A DNA stretch of 64,000 bases from Maridesulfovibrio sp. (GCF_963667685.1 NZ_OY763931.1:1-64000); one strand, 5' to 3'; shown: positions 28,049-37,321, counted from the first letter of the stretch. Translations and numbers: made by a program. The notes: generated by a model not told the origin, from the letters alone.

Positions 28049-28798
28049 TTATTCAGCCGAGATGTTGTGGTGTTTAAGTATTGCATCATATGTCCCGTCT
28101 TCTTTGATGAGACTCAATCCGCGGTTGAAATCTTGTATGATTTGATAGCTGCGCTTATTCTTTCGCGAACTGCAATTGTAGTAATTGTTAATTTTTAGGG
28201 GAGGGTCGACATACGCGAATTTATTGGCAGAGTCTCGGAAGGTGGTCTGCAGCAGGGCTTCTATGCGCTCTTTTTTCTCAACTACGAGGTCAATTCTATG
28301 TTTGAGCAGCTTTTTTAGATTAAGTGTGGTGTCAACTACATATTGAACGTTAAGATACTCTTTTTCTGCCTTGTCAAATTCCGTGCTGACTTTTGAGCCT
28401 TTAATGTGCCCTATTCTGTACTGTGCCAAGTCCTCAATCTTATTGAAAGACACATTCTTGGATCTAAGTTTCAGTAAAACGACAACGGCTGTCCCGATCG
28501 GATCAGAGTAACGTAGTTCCTTTTCTCGGTCGTCAGTGTGGTAGGCGGCGAGAAGAACATCGTATTCCCCTTCAATCGTGCCGGTAATCGCTCTAATCCA
28601 TGGTAAAAAGATAAATTCAGGCTCATAACCGACCCGCAGGAAGGCCGCGTTGGTTATTTTCACAAGATAGCCGTTTTCTTTTTCTAAGTCCCCAGCGACG
28701 GTAACTTTTTTTTCCAAAGCATGAGCTATTGATTCATCATGGAATTCAATAGAAAGGCAAGTCAAAATGCTGATAAGAAAGTATATGGTATATTTCAT
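28049..28798 (-). CDS. Orphan SBP3-type periplasmic solute-binding protein
   Basis: A 249-residue protein with a signal peptide (1-27) and the family 3 amino-acid-binding fold (VTVAGDLEKENGYLVKITN, AAYHTDDREKELRYSDPIG, IGHIKGSKVS). No ABC permease or ATPase is adjacent. Such orphans in Desulfovibrio often serve as sensors or accessory binding proteins; ligand unknown. GGGAGG precedes the ATG. Confidence 0.8.
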   Translation of the reverse strand: MKYTIYFLISILTCLSIEFHDESIAHALEKKVTVAGDLEKENGYLVKITNAAFLRVGYEPEFIFLPWIRAITGTIEGEYDVLLAAYHTDDREKELRYSDPIGTAVVVLLKLRSKNVSFNKIEDLAQYRIGHIKGSKVSTEFDKAEKEYLNVQYVVDTTLNLKKLLKHRIDLVVEKKERIEALLQTTFRDSANKFAYVDPPLKINNYYNCSSRKNKRSYQIIQDFNRGLSLIKEDGTYDAILKHHNISAE

Positions 28799-29406
28799 AA
28801 AAATATCCTCCCTTACAATGCGATTAGTAATGTGGAGCTATGGTTATATTATCTGCCTCGTTTGTCTTCGTCATTTTAAAATCGACCTCACAAAGAGCCT
28901 TAACCATATAGGGCCGTACTCCACATTTGGGGGTTGCTTTCCTTATTTATAGCTTTTCAATAGTATCATTTAATTCATTCACTGGATAGCTTCTTAGTTT
29001 TTTATTGCGCTTGGATTAAGGGCCGCATCCATGTCTGGGGCAATCACAGTAATGATTTTATGCAAGGGACTGAGTCGCTGCAAGTCCGTATGATGAATTT
29101 CTCTTTATCGAAAAGGGCTGTGGGGAATGCCGCCTTTAGTTACCGAATACAGGAATCGTGAAATTGTGCCGGAGTGTATAAGCTGGCTTATGATTCAGCT
29201 TAATAAGCTGTAGCAGGGAGGATGGCATGAGGTCGCTCTTGCCAGATATCAGGAAGCAGGTCAGATGGGAGGGGACACTCCCACGCTGACCGTAAAGATT
29301 GAGACGTAAAATGAATTTCTAAAATCCATAACTCCGACGTCAAAGAGTGATTCTTAGGTGTTGATAGTTAGTATACGATTGCGTGGCTGCCTGATAGGCC
29401 GCCAAC
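28799..29406. other. Gene-free stretch with one broken reading frame
   Basis: Six hundred bases with no intact gene. It contains the interrupted frame at 29127-29309 and otherwise shows nothing I can assign. Confidence 0.4.
29127..29309 (+). pseudogene. Coding remnant interrupted by an in-frame TAG
   Basis: An ATG at 29127 opens a frame that meets TAG at 29211 and then continues in the same frame (QGGWHEVALARYQEAGQMGG) to the TAA at 29307. Both parts look protein-like. It is probably a decayed gene; I do not recognise the family. Confidence 0.35.
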
Positions 29407-31479
29407 TCAAAGCAGAATATTATGGCGATCCAGCTTCGCATATAATGTATTGCGGCCGATTCCAAGAGCCTTAGCCGTTTTGCTGATATTGCCTTTATGG
29501 TAGTCGAGTGCCTGCCGGATGGTGTCTGCTTCCATCTGTTTCAATTCGAAGCCCGTATCTTGAGATGCACCGATGATCGCTTTGCCTGTTTTTGCTTTTT
29601 CAAGGAGATAAGGTGGCAGGTGCTGTTTTTCAAGCCAGACTCCAGACATATTGTTCATTGCAAATTCAATACAATTGACCAGTTCACGGACATTCCCGGG
29701 CCAGTCGTGAAGAACGAGAGTTTGTCGTGCATCATCAGTCATTCCGTTACAGCTGATGCCGAAATCATCGCACATGCGTTCAAGATGGTATTCTGCCAGC
29801 TGAATAACATCGTTCCCACGTTCCCGTAGTGCAGGAATACTTATTCCAACTACATTAAGTCTATAAAACAGATCCTCGCGAAATAGTCCTTTCTTTACCT
29901 GCTGCATCAAATCCTTGTTTGTCGCTGCAATTATTTTCACATCCACTGGCTGTGGGGTTGTGCCGCCAATAGGAACCACAGCCCTTTCCTCCAGAACCCT
30001 CAAAAGTTTCACCTGCTGTGAAAGAGGCATTTCCGAAATCTCATCCAGAAAAAGTACTCCCTTATCAGCCTTTTGGAATTTCCCTTCCCTGCCTTTAGCT
30101 GAAGCACCGGTAAAAGAGCCACCCCGGTAGCCGAAAAGTTCGCTCTGTATGAGCTCTTCGGAAAAAGCCCCGCAGTTCATGGCGATAAAAGGTTTATCCG
30201 CCCGGGGACCTGATTTGTAGATACCTTTGGCAAACAATTCTTTACCTGTTCCGGATTCTCCGAATAACAGGACTGTGGAAGGTGTTTTTGAAGCGCGTGC
30301 AGCCTGACGGATGATTTGATTCATACAGCTGCTGGAATGAAGAATATGCTCAAATCCTTCAGGAGTGCTTTCTGTTTGATGATTGGTGGTTGGTGTTTCC
30401 CGATGCTTTGTCGCGGACCTTGAATGCGTAGGCTGAGTCTCGCAAATTGTTACTATTGTTTCGAGGCGGGACCCGGTAAGGCTGCAAACAGTCAGTCCAC
30501 GGACAAAAAGACCGGGATTGGCATGGCAATGCATGGTTACCGGTTCATGCAGTGATGTCCTGTTCAGTTTGGCGCTAAATGCTTCATAATCAAAAAATTC
30601 AGCAGCATGTCTGCCCCTCATTGGTTCCCATGGATTGCCCAGCAAAGTTTCCGCCGCAGTATTGGCACTCAGTATTGTTCCGTTTTTGTCCAGCGAGATA
30701 ACTCCGGTCATGACAGAATTGAACATCGATGAAAACATTGTCCCCAGATGTCCCTCAAGCTCAGAGCAATAAAGGCGACACAATCTTTGTTCCAGAGACC
30801 GTGTTGCCTGTAGGACAAGTTCAAGGTTTTTGCTGTGGTCCGAATTCACAGGACCTGAAATATCAACACAGCCCCAGATACTGCCGTGCGGGTCAATGAT
30901 AGGGGAGGCGGTACAGCTCCAGCTGTGGTGACTGCGGCAAAAATGCTCTTCACCGAAAACCTGCATTGGACGGCCTGTTTTCAGCGCTGTGCCTATGGCG
31001 TTAGTCCCGACACATTCCTCTGCCCAGTTGGCTCCGGGGCCGAAATTAAGCTTGTCCGCCTGTTCTAAAACTCCAAGATCTCCGCAGGTACGGATCACTC
31101 TGGCCTTGGCATTTGTAAAAGTAATAAGAAGTTCCTTGCCTCGGATAGCCTCATAGGCCGTCTGCTCAACATTTGTGCATATCTTTTCAAGGGTAGAGGT
31201 GTAAGGCTCCAGCTGGGACATGGGCAGAAAATCCCAGCAGCTGCGCGGAGCGTGTTCCACATTCATGCTTTTACACCTGTTCCATGAATCGACAATGGCT
31301 TCATCAAGATTTTTCAGGTCTACTTCTCTGCCTTCGACAAATTTTTTCCATTGTGAATAGTTCGTCTGCGGCCCTCTCTTGGGGCTTGAGCAGGAAAAGG
31401 TATGCTTAACAGGCCGGGAAGGCTCACTCTGCTGAGGGCTGATTTCAAAGCTGTTCCCATCTCTAATGAGTAAATGCAT
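29407..31479 (-). CDS. acoR: Sigma-54-dependent activator AcoR of acetoin catabolism
   Basis: Enhancer-binding protein of 690 residues. The N-terminal region (about 40-240) is the AcoR-type GAF sensor (NFGPGANWAEECVGTNAIG, EHFCRSHHSWSCTASPI), followed by a PAS domain (about 250-320). The AAA+ domain (about 365-600) has Walker A GESGTGKE, the sigma-54 contact loop as GSFTGA rather than GAFTGA, Walker B FLDEISEMP and DWPGNVREL. A Fis-type helix-turn-helix ends the protein (NISKTAKALGIGRNTLYAKL). GGAG precedes the ATG. Divergent from the aco operon, with two dyads and a -24/-12 promoter in between. Confidence 0.93.
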   Translation of the reverse strand: MHLLIRDGNSFEISPQQSEPSRPVKHTFSCSSPKRGPQTNYSQWKKFVEGREVDLKNLDEAIVDSWNRCKSMNVEHAPRSCWDFLPMSQLEPYTSTLEKICTNVEQTAYEAIRGKELLITFTNAKARVIRTCGDLGVLEQADKLNFGPGANWAEECVGTNAIGTALKTGRPMQVFGEEHFCRSHHSWSCTASPIIDPHGSIWGCVDISGPVNSDHSKNLELVLQATRSLEQRLCRLYCSELEGHLGTMFSSMFNSVMTGVISLDKNGTILSANTAAETLLGNPWEPMRGRHAAEFFDYEAFSAKLNRTSLHEPVTMHCHANPGLFVRGLTVCSLTGSRLETIVTICETQPTHSRSATKHRETPTTNHQTESTPEGFEHILHSSSCMNQIIRQAARASKTPSTVLLFGESGTGKELFAKGIYKSGPRADKPFIAMNCGAFSEELIQSELFGYRGGSFTGASAKGREGKFQKADKGVLFLDEISEMPLSQQVKLLRVLEERAVVPIGGTTPQPVDVKIIAATNKDLMQQVKKGLFREDLFYRLNVVGISIPALRERGNDVIQLAEYHLERMCDDFGISCNGMTDDARQTLVLHDWPGNVRELVNCIEFAMNNMSGVWLEKQHLPPYLLEKAKTGKAIIGASQDTGFELKQMEADTIRQALDYHKGNISKTAKALGIGRNTLYAKLDRHNILL

Positions 31480-31555
31480 CTCAATCTCCGTGACAAAGCA
31501 AAAAATTTTATAATTGTTATCAAGTTACCTGAACGATCACAGCAATACAGTCAAG

Positions 31556-31572
31556 TGTTCATAATTCGAACA
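31556..31572. promoter_or_regulatory. Putative AcoR binding site 1
   Basis: TGTTC-ATAATTC-GAACA, an exact TGTTC-N7-GAACA dyad in the acoR-acoC gap. Confidence 0.7.
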
Positions 31573-31658
31573 TCCCACGAGACCCTTCATGGAACAAAAA
31601 CATTTAATATCAACATCATATAGATCTATTTTCGTTTGTTTATGTAGCATTTGATGTT

Positions 31659-31675
31659 TGTTCCACTATAGAACA
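31659..31675. promoter_or_regulatory. Putative AcoR binding site 2
   Basis: TGTTC-CACTATA-GAACA, a second exact dyad, 103 bases from site 1 and about 65 bases upstream of the -24 element. This is the usual enhancer distance for sigma-54 systems. Confidence 0.72.
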
Positions 31676-31737
31676 CAGATCAAATATAAAAAACATTTTT
31701 ATGCGTTATCTGCCTATAATAACAGTGTTTTGTTTCT

Positions 31738-31753
31738 TGGCACTGCCATTGCA
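31738..31753 (+). promoter_or_regulatory. Sigma-54 (-24/-12) promoter of the aco operon
   Basis: TGGCAC-TGCCA-TTGCA matches the RpoN consensus exactly (GG and GC ten bases apart). The expected start near 31764 leaves a leader of about 30 bases before acoC. Confidence 0.9.
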
Positions 31754-31794
31754 ATCCTTCAAACCAACTACCTAAAAAATCAGGAGGATTGGTC

Positions 31795-33141
31795 ATGGCT
31801 CAAGAAGTGATTATGCCCAAATGGGGCTTAACCATGAAAGAAGGCAAACTCGCTCGCTGGCTCAAAGCTGAAGGAGACACGGTGGAAGCCGGAGAAGCTC
31901 TCTTTGAGGTGGAGACCGACAAAATCACCAACTCGGTGGAAGCCCCGGTCAGCGGTGTCCTTGCCCAAATCATAGTTGCGGAAGGGGAGGTTGCCGAAGT
32001 TCAGGCCGTGCTGGCAATTATTGCTGCACCGGGTGAAACACCTGAAAAATATTCAACAACTTCCGGCAGTGCCAGTGAAGCTGCTAACCAGACTGTAGCG
32101 GACAAGCCTGAGGAATCCGGAGCAAGTCAGACTCCTGCCGGCTCAGAGGAATTTGTCAAAGCCATGCCTGCTGCCCGCAAGCTTGCTGAAGACTTGCAGA
32201 TAAATCTGGCTACAGTCACCGGAACAGGGCGTAACGGTTCTATTACCATGAAAGACGTGCAGGCTGCAGCCGATGCTCCTTTCAAGAATATCAACGCCAG
32301 CCCGAAAGCTATTGAGTTCGCGCGTAAGAAAGGAGTGGACCTCAGTCAGGTAATCGGAACCGGTGATGGCGGTAAAATAACCAAGGCCGACATTCTGAAG
32401 GCCATGAATCCGGCAGTTGAGCAACCGTCACAGGCAGCCCCGGCAGTTCAACAGGACTCCATCATTCCCATGGAAGGCGTGCGCAAGCTTATTGCGGACA
32501 ACATGCAGGCTAGCCTTAACAATGCTGCCCAGCTTTCAGTTTTTGTGGAGCTTGATGTTACTGAAATGGTCCGGTTGCGTGAAACCCTGCGTGAACGCAA
32601 CAAGCGTAATAAAGAATACCGCATTTCATACAATGACATCATTTCCTATGCAACCTGCCGTGCTCTTAAGCGTCATCCTATCATGAATTCTACCATTCAG
32701 GACGACGGCATCCATATGCACGGCTATGTCAACCTCGGCATTGCCGTCGCACTCCCTAATGGGCTTATCGTTCCTAACGTAAAAATGGCCGACTCCTTCA
32801 CGCTGGAAGAGCTTAAGGACAAAGTCCGTGATGTTGCCGGACGTGCCCGTGAGGGTGGTCTGGAAATGGATGAGATTTCCGGCGGCACATTTACAATCAG
32901 TAACGTCAGCATGCTTGGCGTGGACGGTTTTACCCCAATCCTCAACCCGCCGGAAACCGGAATTCTGGGAATTGGCCGTATTGTTGAAAAGCCGGCTGTT
33001 AAAGACGGTGAAATCCAGATCAGAAGTATGATGACCCTTTCCCTGACTTTCAACCATATGACCACGGACGGAGCTCCGGCCATGTCTTTCCTGCGCGAAC
33101 TGGGTGACATGCTGGAAAATCCCGGCCTGATGATCATGTAG
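31795..33141 (+). CDS. acoC: Acetoin dehydrogenase E2, dihydrolipoyl acetyltransferase with two E3-binding domains
   Basis: Core acyltransferase of the acetoin-cleaving complex, 448 residues. A single lipoyl domain (1-78) carries the target Lys43 in ETDKITN. Two peripheral-subunit-binding domains follow: about 123-158 (MPAARKLAEDL, TGTGRNGSI) and about 168-204 (ASPKAIEFARKKG, GTGDGGKI). The catalytic domain (220-448) ends with the HxxxDG motif as NHMTTDGA (His near 421). The ATG at 31795 follows AGGAGG; a TTG six bases upstream overlaps that site. It is the first gene of the operon. Confidence 0.93.
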   Translation: MAQEVIMPKWGLTMKEGKLARWLKAEGDTVEAGEALFEVETDKITNSVEAPVSGVLAQIIVAEGEVAEVQAVLAIIAAPGETPEKYSTTSGSASEAANQTVADKPEESGASQTPAGSEEFVKAMPAARKLAEDLQINLATVTGTGRNGSITMKDVQAAADAPFKNINASPKAIEFARKKGVDLSQVIGTGDGGKITKADILKAMNPAVEQPSQAAPAVQQDSIIPMEGVRKLIADNMQASLNNAAQLSVFVELDVTEMVRLRETLRERNKRNKEYRISYNDIISYATCRALKRHPIMNSTIQDDGIHMHGYVNLGIAVALPNGLIVPNVKMADSFTLEELKDKVRDVAGRAREGGLEMDEISGGTFTISNVSMLGVDGFTPILNPPETGILGIGRIVEKPAVKDGEIQIRSMMTLSLTFNHMTTDGAPAMSFLRELGDMLENPGLMIM

Positions 33142-33148
33142 GCCCGTC

Positions 33149-33535
33149 ATGGCAAGAAAACGGTTTGCTATCGAACTGGGCTACGCTGCTGACCTGCACG
33201 GCGAAGACATGACCAAGGCCGCAGTCCGAGCTGTTCGCGACGCGGTGTCGCGGATATGTCTGTGCGGTATTGTGGAAATCTGCGGTCGGGATAGGTTTCA
33301 GGGCGTTTACGTTCACGCCGAGCTGGCCGTTCCCGATCCGGAAAAAGTCGACCGGGAAGCCGTGCTTGCCGCTATTCCCATCGGCGAGACATCACTGAAT
33401 GTGGTTACAGGTGGAATCAGCGTGCCGGGTATCGAAGTTCCATGCTTCGGTGCAGGTGTGAGCAACATTGTAGCCGCATGTGCAGCACTGACCATTTCCA
33501 TTGAAACAGATATGGGCGGCACTGGGAATGAATAA
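33149..33535 (+). CDS. Lin0512 family protein of the acetoin operon
   Basis: A 128-residue protein matching the Lin0512 family (IELGYAADLHGEDMTKAAVRAV, SRICLCGIVEI). The family has no assigned activity but recurs in ring-like small-protein pairs. It sits seven bases after acoC and before the E1 genes, and its stop precedes them by 54 bases. Its place inside the aco operon suggests a role in acetoin metabolism or complex assembly. Confidence 0.82.
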   Translation: MARKRFAIELGYAADLHGEDMTKAAVRAVRDAVSRICLCGIVEICGRDRFQGVYVHAELAVPDPEKVDREAVLAAIPIGETSLNVVTGGISVPGIEVPCFGAGVSNIVAACAALTISIETDMGGTGNE

Positions 33536-33589
33536 AGGAAAACTGGTCTGGAAAATATCCGGACAGAACAATCCATAGGAGAAACAATA

Positions 33590-34549
33590 ATGGCTCTCAG
33601 CAAGAAGACATTGATTCAAATGTACGAAACCATGAACAGGATCAGACTGTTCGAGCTGAAGCTTCAGGAACTTTTCGCTGCGGGCGAAATTCCGGGCTTC
33701 GTTCACCTTTATCTCGGAGAGGAAGCTGTCGCCACGGGAGCATGTTCCGTTCTCAGTGATGCCGATATGATTTCCAGTACCCATCGCGGACATGGGCATC
33801 TTCTGGCTAAAGGCGGTGATGTTAAGTTGATGATGGCAGAAATTTTCGGCAGGCAGACCGGCTATTGCAAAGGCAAAGGTGGCTCCATGCACATTGCCGA
33901 TCTTAATCTCGGAATCCTTGGTGCTAACGGCATCGTCGGCGGAGGCGGACCTCTTGCTGTCGGAGCCGCTCTTGCTGCCAAATACAAGAAAACCGACAAG
34001 GTAGCTCTCTGCTTTTTCGGTGACGGAGCTTCCAACCAGGGAACCACACAGGAAGCACTGAACATGGCCAGTGCCTGGAAACTTCCGCTGGTCTTCGTAA
34101 ACGAGAATAACGGCTACGGTATTTCCTGCCCGCAATGCAAATCCATGGCCGTTGTTGATATTGCGGACCGTGCTGCTGCTTACGACATGCCCGGCGTGGT
34201 TGTTGACGGCAATGATGTTTTGGCTGTGCGTGAAGCTATTGACGAAGCAGTCAAACGCGCACGTAAAGGTGACGGTCCTTCCCTTGTTGAATGCAAGACT
34301 TACCGCTGGCGCGGTCATTTCGAAGGTGACGCGTGTACTTACCGTTGTAACGAAGAGCTGAAGGAGTGGATGGGAAAAGATCCCATTCCCCGTTTCGAAG
34401 CCAAGCTCATTGAAAGCAAGACTCTTACCCAGAAAGAACTGGATAAGATAAAAGCAGATATTGGCGATGAAATTACTGAAGCTGTAGCATTTGCCAAAGA
34501 AAGTCCCATGCCGCAGAGCAGCGCGCTGATGGAAGACGTGTACGCTTAA
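33590..34549 (+). CDS. acoA: Acetoin dehydrogenase E1 component, alpha subunit
   Basis: Thiamine-diphosphate-dependent subunit of 319 residues that, with the beta subunit, cleaves acetoin to acetaldehyde and an acetyl group passed to the E2 lipoyl arm. The ThDP motif GDGASNQG...ENN is at about residues 143-172, and the STHRGHGH loop near 65-72 is typical. GGAG precedes the ATG. The beta gene follows after 45 bases. Confidence 0.93.
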   Translation: MALSKKTLIQMYETMNRIRLFELKLQELFAAGEIPGFVHLYLGEEAVATGACSVLSDADMISSTHRGHGHLLAKGGDVKLMMAEIFGRQTGYCKGKGGSMHIADLNLGILGANGIVGGGGPLAVGAALAAKYKKTDKVALCFFGDGASNQGTTQEALNMASAWKLPLVFVNENNGYGISCPQCKSMAVVDIADRAAAYDMPGVVVDGNDVLAVREAIDEAVKRARKGDGPSLVECKTYRWRGHFEGDACTYRCNEELKEWMGKDPIPRFEAKLIESKTLTQKELDKIKADIGDEITEAVAFAKESPMPQSSALMEDVYA

Positions 34550-34594
34550 ATATTCACCTTCTCTTTTACGAATACAAATCCAACGGAGAAAATA

Positions 34595-35566
34595 ATGTCC
34601 GAAAAAACATACCTTCAAGCACTCAATGAAGCATTGAGACAGGAAATGGAGCGCGATGAGAATGTTTTCATTCTCGGCGAAGACGTGGGACAGTTCGGCG
34701 GTTGCTTCGGTGTAACCCAGGGGCTTTACGATGAGTTCGGCGAAAATCGTGTCATGGATACCCCCATTACTGAAAGTGCCATTGTCGGCGCAGCCACCGG
34801 TGCAGCCTTCAGCGGTCTGCGCCCGGTTGCAGAGCTTATGTTTGTTGATTTCATCGGAGTATCCATGGACCAGCTCTTCAACCAGGCCGCCAAGATGCGT
34901 TACATGTTCGGCGGTAAATCAACTGTGCCCATGACCCTGCGCATGCCTCAGGGAGCCGGTATCGGCGCCGCAGCACAGCATTCCCAGTGCCTAGAATCAT
35001 GGTTCATGAACATTCCCGGACTCAAAGTGGCGATTCCGGCTACCCCTTATGATGCCAAGGGTCTGCTTATCAGCGCAATCCGTGATGACAACCCCGTTGT
35101 GTTCCTTGAACACAAGATGCTTTACGGTGTAAGTGGCGAAGTCCCGGATGAAAGCTACACCATTGAAATCGGTAAAGCTGATATCAAACGTGAAGGCAGT
35201 GATGTAACCATCGTTGCGACCTCCCAGATGGTTTACACCGCTCTGGCAGCAGCCGAGAAACTGGCAGCCGAAGGCATTGAAGCAGAAGTTGTCGACCCTC
35301 GCTGTGTACTCCCCCTCGATACCGATACCATTCTTGAATCCGTTAAAAAGACCCATGCGCTGGTAATTGCCCATGAAGCGGTTCAGTTCGCCGGTCCCGG
35401 AGCCGAAATCGCAGCATTTGTTGCCGAAGAAGGAATCGAATATCTTGATGCCCCTGTTAAGCGGGTCGGTGCTCCTTTCTGCCCCGTCCCCTTTTCACCC
35501 CCTCTAGAACAGCACTACATCCCCGGAGTGGAAGATATTGTTAAGGCAGTAAAGAGCATTCGTTAA
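34595..35566 (+). CDS. acoB: Acetoin dehydrogenase E1 component, beta subunit
   Basis: Transketolase-like partner of AcoA, 323 residues. Family stretches LGEDVGQFGG, DTPITESAIVGAATGAA and ATPYDAKGLL are present, with a C-terminal transketolase domain from about 195 (VVDPRCVLPLDTDTI). GGAGAAAATA precedes the ATG. The stop is followed by a 13-base-pair hairpin before acoX, which may reduce transcription into the accessory genes. Confidence 0.93.
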   Translation: MSEKTYLQALNEALRQEMERDENVFILGEDVGQFGGCFGVTQGLYDEFGENRVMDTPITESAIVGAATGAAFSGLRPVAELMFVDFIGVSMDQLFNQAAKMRYMFGGKSTVPMTLRMPQGAGIGAAAQHSQCLESWFMNIPGLKVAIPATPYDAKGLLISAIRDDNPVVFLEHKMLYGVSGEVPDESYTIEIGKADIKREGSDVTIVATSQMVYTALAAAEKLAAEGIEAEVVDPRCVLPLDTDTILESVKKTHALVIAHEAVQFAGPGAEIAAFVAEEGIEYLDAPVKRVGAPFCPVPFSPPLEQHYIPGVEDIVKAVKSIR

Positions 35567-35576
35567 ATATATAATG

Positions 35577-35605
35577 AGGAGAACCACTGTTTCAGTGGTT
35601 CTCCT
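35577..35605 (+). terminator. Attenuator-like hairpin between acoB and acoX
   Basis: AGGAGAACCACTG (35577-35589) pairs perfectly with CAGTGGTTCTCCT (35593-35605) around a TTT loop. Only a short TT follows, so it may be a partial terminator or a processing/stability hairpin within the operon. Confidence 0.65.
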
Positions 35606-35628
35606 TTGAATTTCATGAGGGCAGACAA

Positions 35629-36609
35629 GTGAGTGTCGCAGCAATATTGGCCAATCCTGCATCCGGCAAGGATATTCGGCGTCTGATAGCCCATGGCAGT
35701 GTTTTTGATAATCAGGAAAAAGTACGCATGGTCCGTAGACTTATACTCGGATTGGAGCGTGCCGGGGTTACTAAGATTCTCTATATGCCGGATTCCTACC
35801 AGATCATTCCGCGTGCCCTTAATTCCATTTCGCCATCCATCCCTGTCGAAGCGGTAGAAATGCCCATCAGAAACAATCAGACTGATACGACTGTAGCTGC
35901 GGGCATAATGGAGACACTTGGAGCGAAGTGTCTCATCATCCTTGGAGGGGACGGCACCAGTAGGGTCGCGTGTAAGGGTACTGTTGCCGTTCCCATTTTA
36001 CCGCTTTCCACCGGGACTAATAATGTTTTTCCCTATATGGGAGAAGCGACAGTGGCAGGATTGGCGGCGGGGTTGGTGGCCAGCGGAAAACTTCCGGTTC
36101 AAAAATGTTGCTATCAGTCATGTATGTTTGATATTCTTGTAAACGGCAAAGTGAAAGATATCGCATTGGTCGATGCCGCTGTTTATGACGATGTATTTCT
36201 TGCTTCAAAAGCGGTTTGGCAGATGGAGAAAGTTCCTCAGCTTTTTCTGACACGATGTAGTGCCTGTTCAATCGGTCTTTCTGCAATAGGAGGCCAATTG
36301 CGAGAAATTCTCCCTGAAGAGCCTTGTGGACTGGCCCTTGATCTTGGAGAAAGACCTTATACAACCGTAACTGCCTCAATTGCTCCGGGCATGTTTGCAG
36401 AAGTGCCTATACAAAAAATATCTGAGATGGCACCGGGTGAGATTTTCAGCATCAGTGTCTCCCCCGGCCTAGTTGCCGTCGATGGTGAGCGGGAAGTTGA
36501 AATTCCTTACGGATCAACTGCCGGCATACGTCTTAATACAAATGGGCCTATGGTTGTGGATATCCGGAAAACCATGGATCTGGCCAGGGATGCAGGCCTT
36601 TTCCGTTAA
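35629..36609 (+). CDS. acoX: AcoX, NAD-kinase-like accessory protein of acetoin catabolism
   Basis: A 326-residue protein with the ATP-NAD kinase fold and the GGDGT motif (IILGGDGTSR, about residues 104-113) followed by LSTGTNN. AcoX is found with acetoin dehydrogenase genes in many bacteria, and its exact activity remains unknown. Start is a GTG with GAGGG upstream. Its stop lies 20 bases before the DUF6506 gene. Confidence 0.88.
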   Translation: MSVAAILANPASGKDIRRLIAHGSVFDNQEKVRMVRRLILGLERAGVTKILYMPDSYQIIPRALNSISPSIPVEAVEMPIRNNQTDTTVAAGIMETLGAKCLIILGGDGTSRVACKGTVAVPILPLSTGTNNVFPYMGEATVAGLAAGLVASGKLPVQKCCYQSCMFDILVNGKVKDIALVDAAVYDDVFLASKAVWQMEKVPQLFLTRCSACSIGLSAIGGQLREILPEEPCGLALDLGERPYTTVTASIAPGMFAEVPIQKISEMAPGEIFSISVSPGLVAVDGEREVEIPYGSTAGIRLNTNGPMVVDIRKTMDLARDAGLFR

Positions 36610-36629
36610 CAATATTTCAAGGAATAAAC

Positions 36630-36938
36630 ATGAGTAATGTACTGAAAGCCGCTTTTATTTTCATAGCCCCCAACGGAAATCCTGAAGAGCACAGGAATTG
36701 GGTGTGTACCGAAGCAGTAGAGCTGCTTACTATTGCTGTAAGTGATTATACTCAGGCCGCGGAAGTTGCCCGTAGTATTGTGGCAAATGAGAACATCGCC
36801 GCTATTGAGCTGTGCGGAGGGTTCGGAGCTATCGGAACAGCCGCAGTTGCCGCGGCAGTCGATGTTCCGGTTGGTGTGGTGCGTTTTGATATACATCCCG
36901 GTCTGAACAATGTCAGCGGAGATAAAATTTTCAAATAA
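36630..36938 (+). CDS. DUF6506 family small protein, last gene of the aco operon
   Basis: A 102-residue protein with the DUF6506 pattern (KAAFIFIAPNGNPEEHRNWV, IAAIELCGGFGAIGTAAVAAA). Function unknown. CAAGGAA precedes the ATG, and a terminator follows directly. Its linkage with acoX and Lin0512 suggests all three are accessory to acetoin use. Confidence 0.78.
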   Translation: MSNVLKAAFIFIAPNGNPEEHRNWVCTEAVELLTIAVSDYTQAAEVARSIVANENIAAIELCGGFGAIGTAAVAAAVDVPVGVVRFDIHPGLNNVSGDKIFK

Positions 36939-36944
36939 TGGCAA

Positions 36945-36984
36945 AAGCAGGGGCGGCATCTTTATAAAAATGCCGCCCCTGCTT
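36945..36984 (+). terminator. Terminator of the aco operon
   Basis: AAGCAGGGGCGGCAT (36945-36959) pairs with ATGCCGCCCCTGCTT (36970-36984), a perfect 15-base stem. The T run is weak. Confidence 0.8.
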
Positions 36985-37260
36985 CACAGGATACAACATA
37001 TGTGCAGTAAATTTCATCCAGACTGCATATGAACTTCGGATACAGTGAACTACCGGCCTCGAAAGACACGTTTCTTAAAATCGGAAACAGTCCCCTCTCC
37101 GTAAAATATTTCCACCTTTTCCTTGTATATTTTTAGCTCAGATATGATGGCAGAATCGGTCAGTACGAAAATTGATTTACCTTGAATAGACCAGTTTCAA
37201 TTTACTGCCATGAATCGTGAGCATTTCAGGAGTACTTGATTTCTTTGATTTACAGCGGGA

Positions 37261-37309
37261 TTTTCCCCTGAATAGCGGAGAACCGTTTTCTCCGCAGATC
37301 AGGGGAAAA
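37261..37309. terminator. Two-tier hairpin between convergent genes
   Basis: TTTTCCCCTGA (37261-37271) pairs with TCAGGGGAAAA (37299-37309), and inside it CGGAGAA (37276-37282) pairs with TTCTCCG (37288-37294). It lies 12 bases past the end of the minus-strand AhpD-like gene and could stop transcription both ways. The rest of 36985-37260 shows no gene. Confidence 0.7.
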
Positions 37310-37321
37310 TGTGTGAATCAA

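Noticed and set aside
29211..29213. Pyrrolysine at the in-frame TAG
   Set aside because: The product does not resemble a methylamine methyltransferase and no Pyl genes are seen; decay is simpler.
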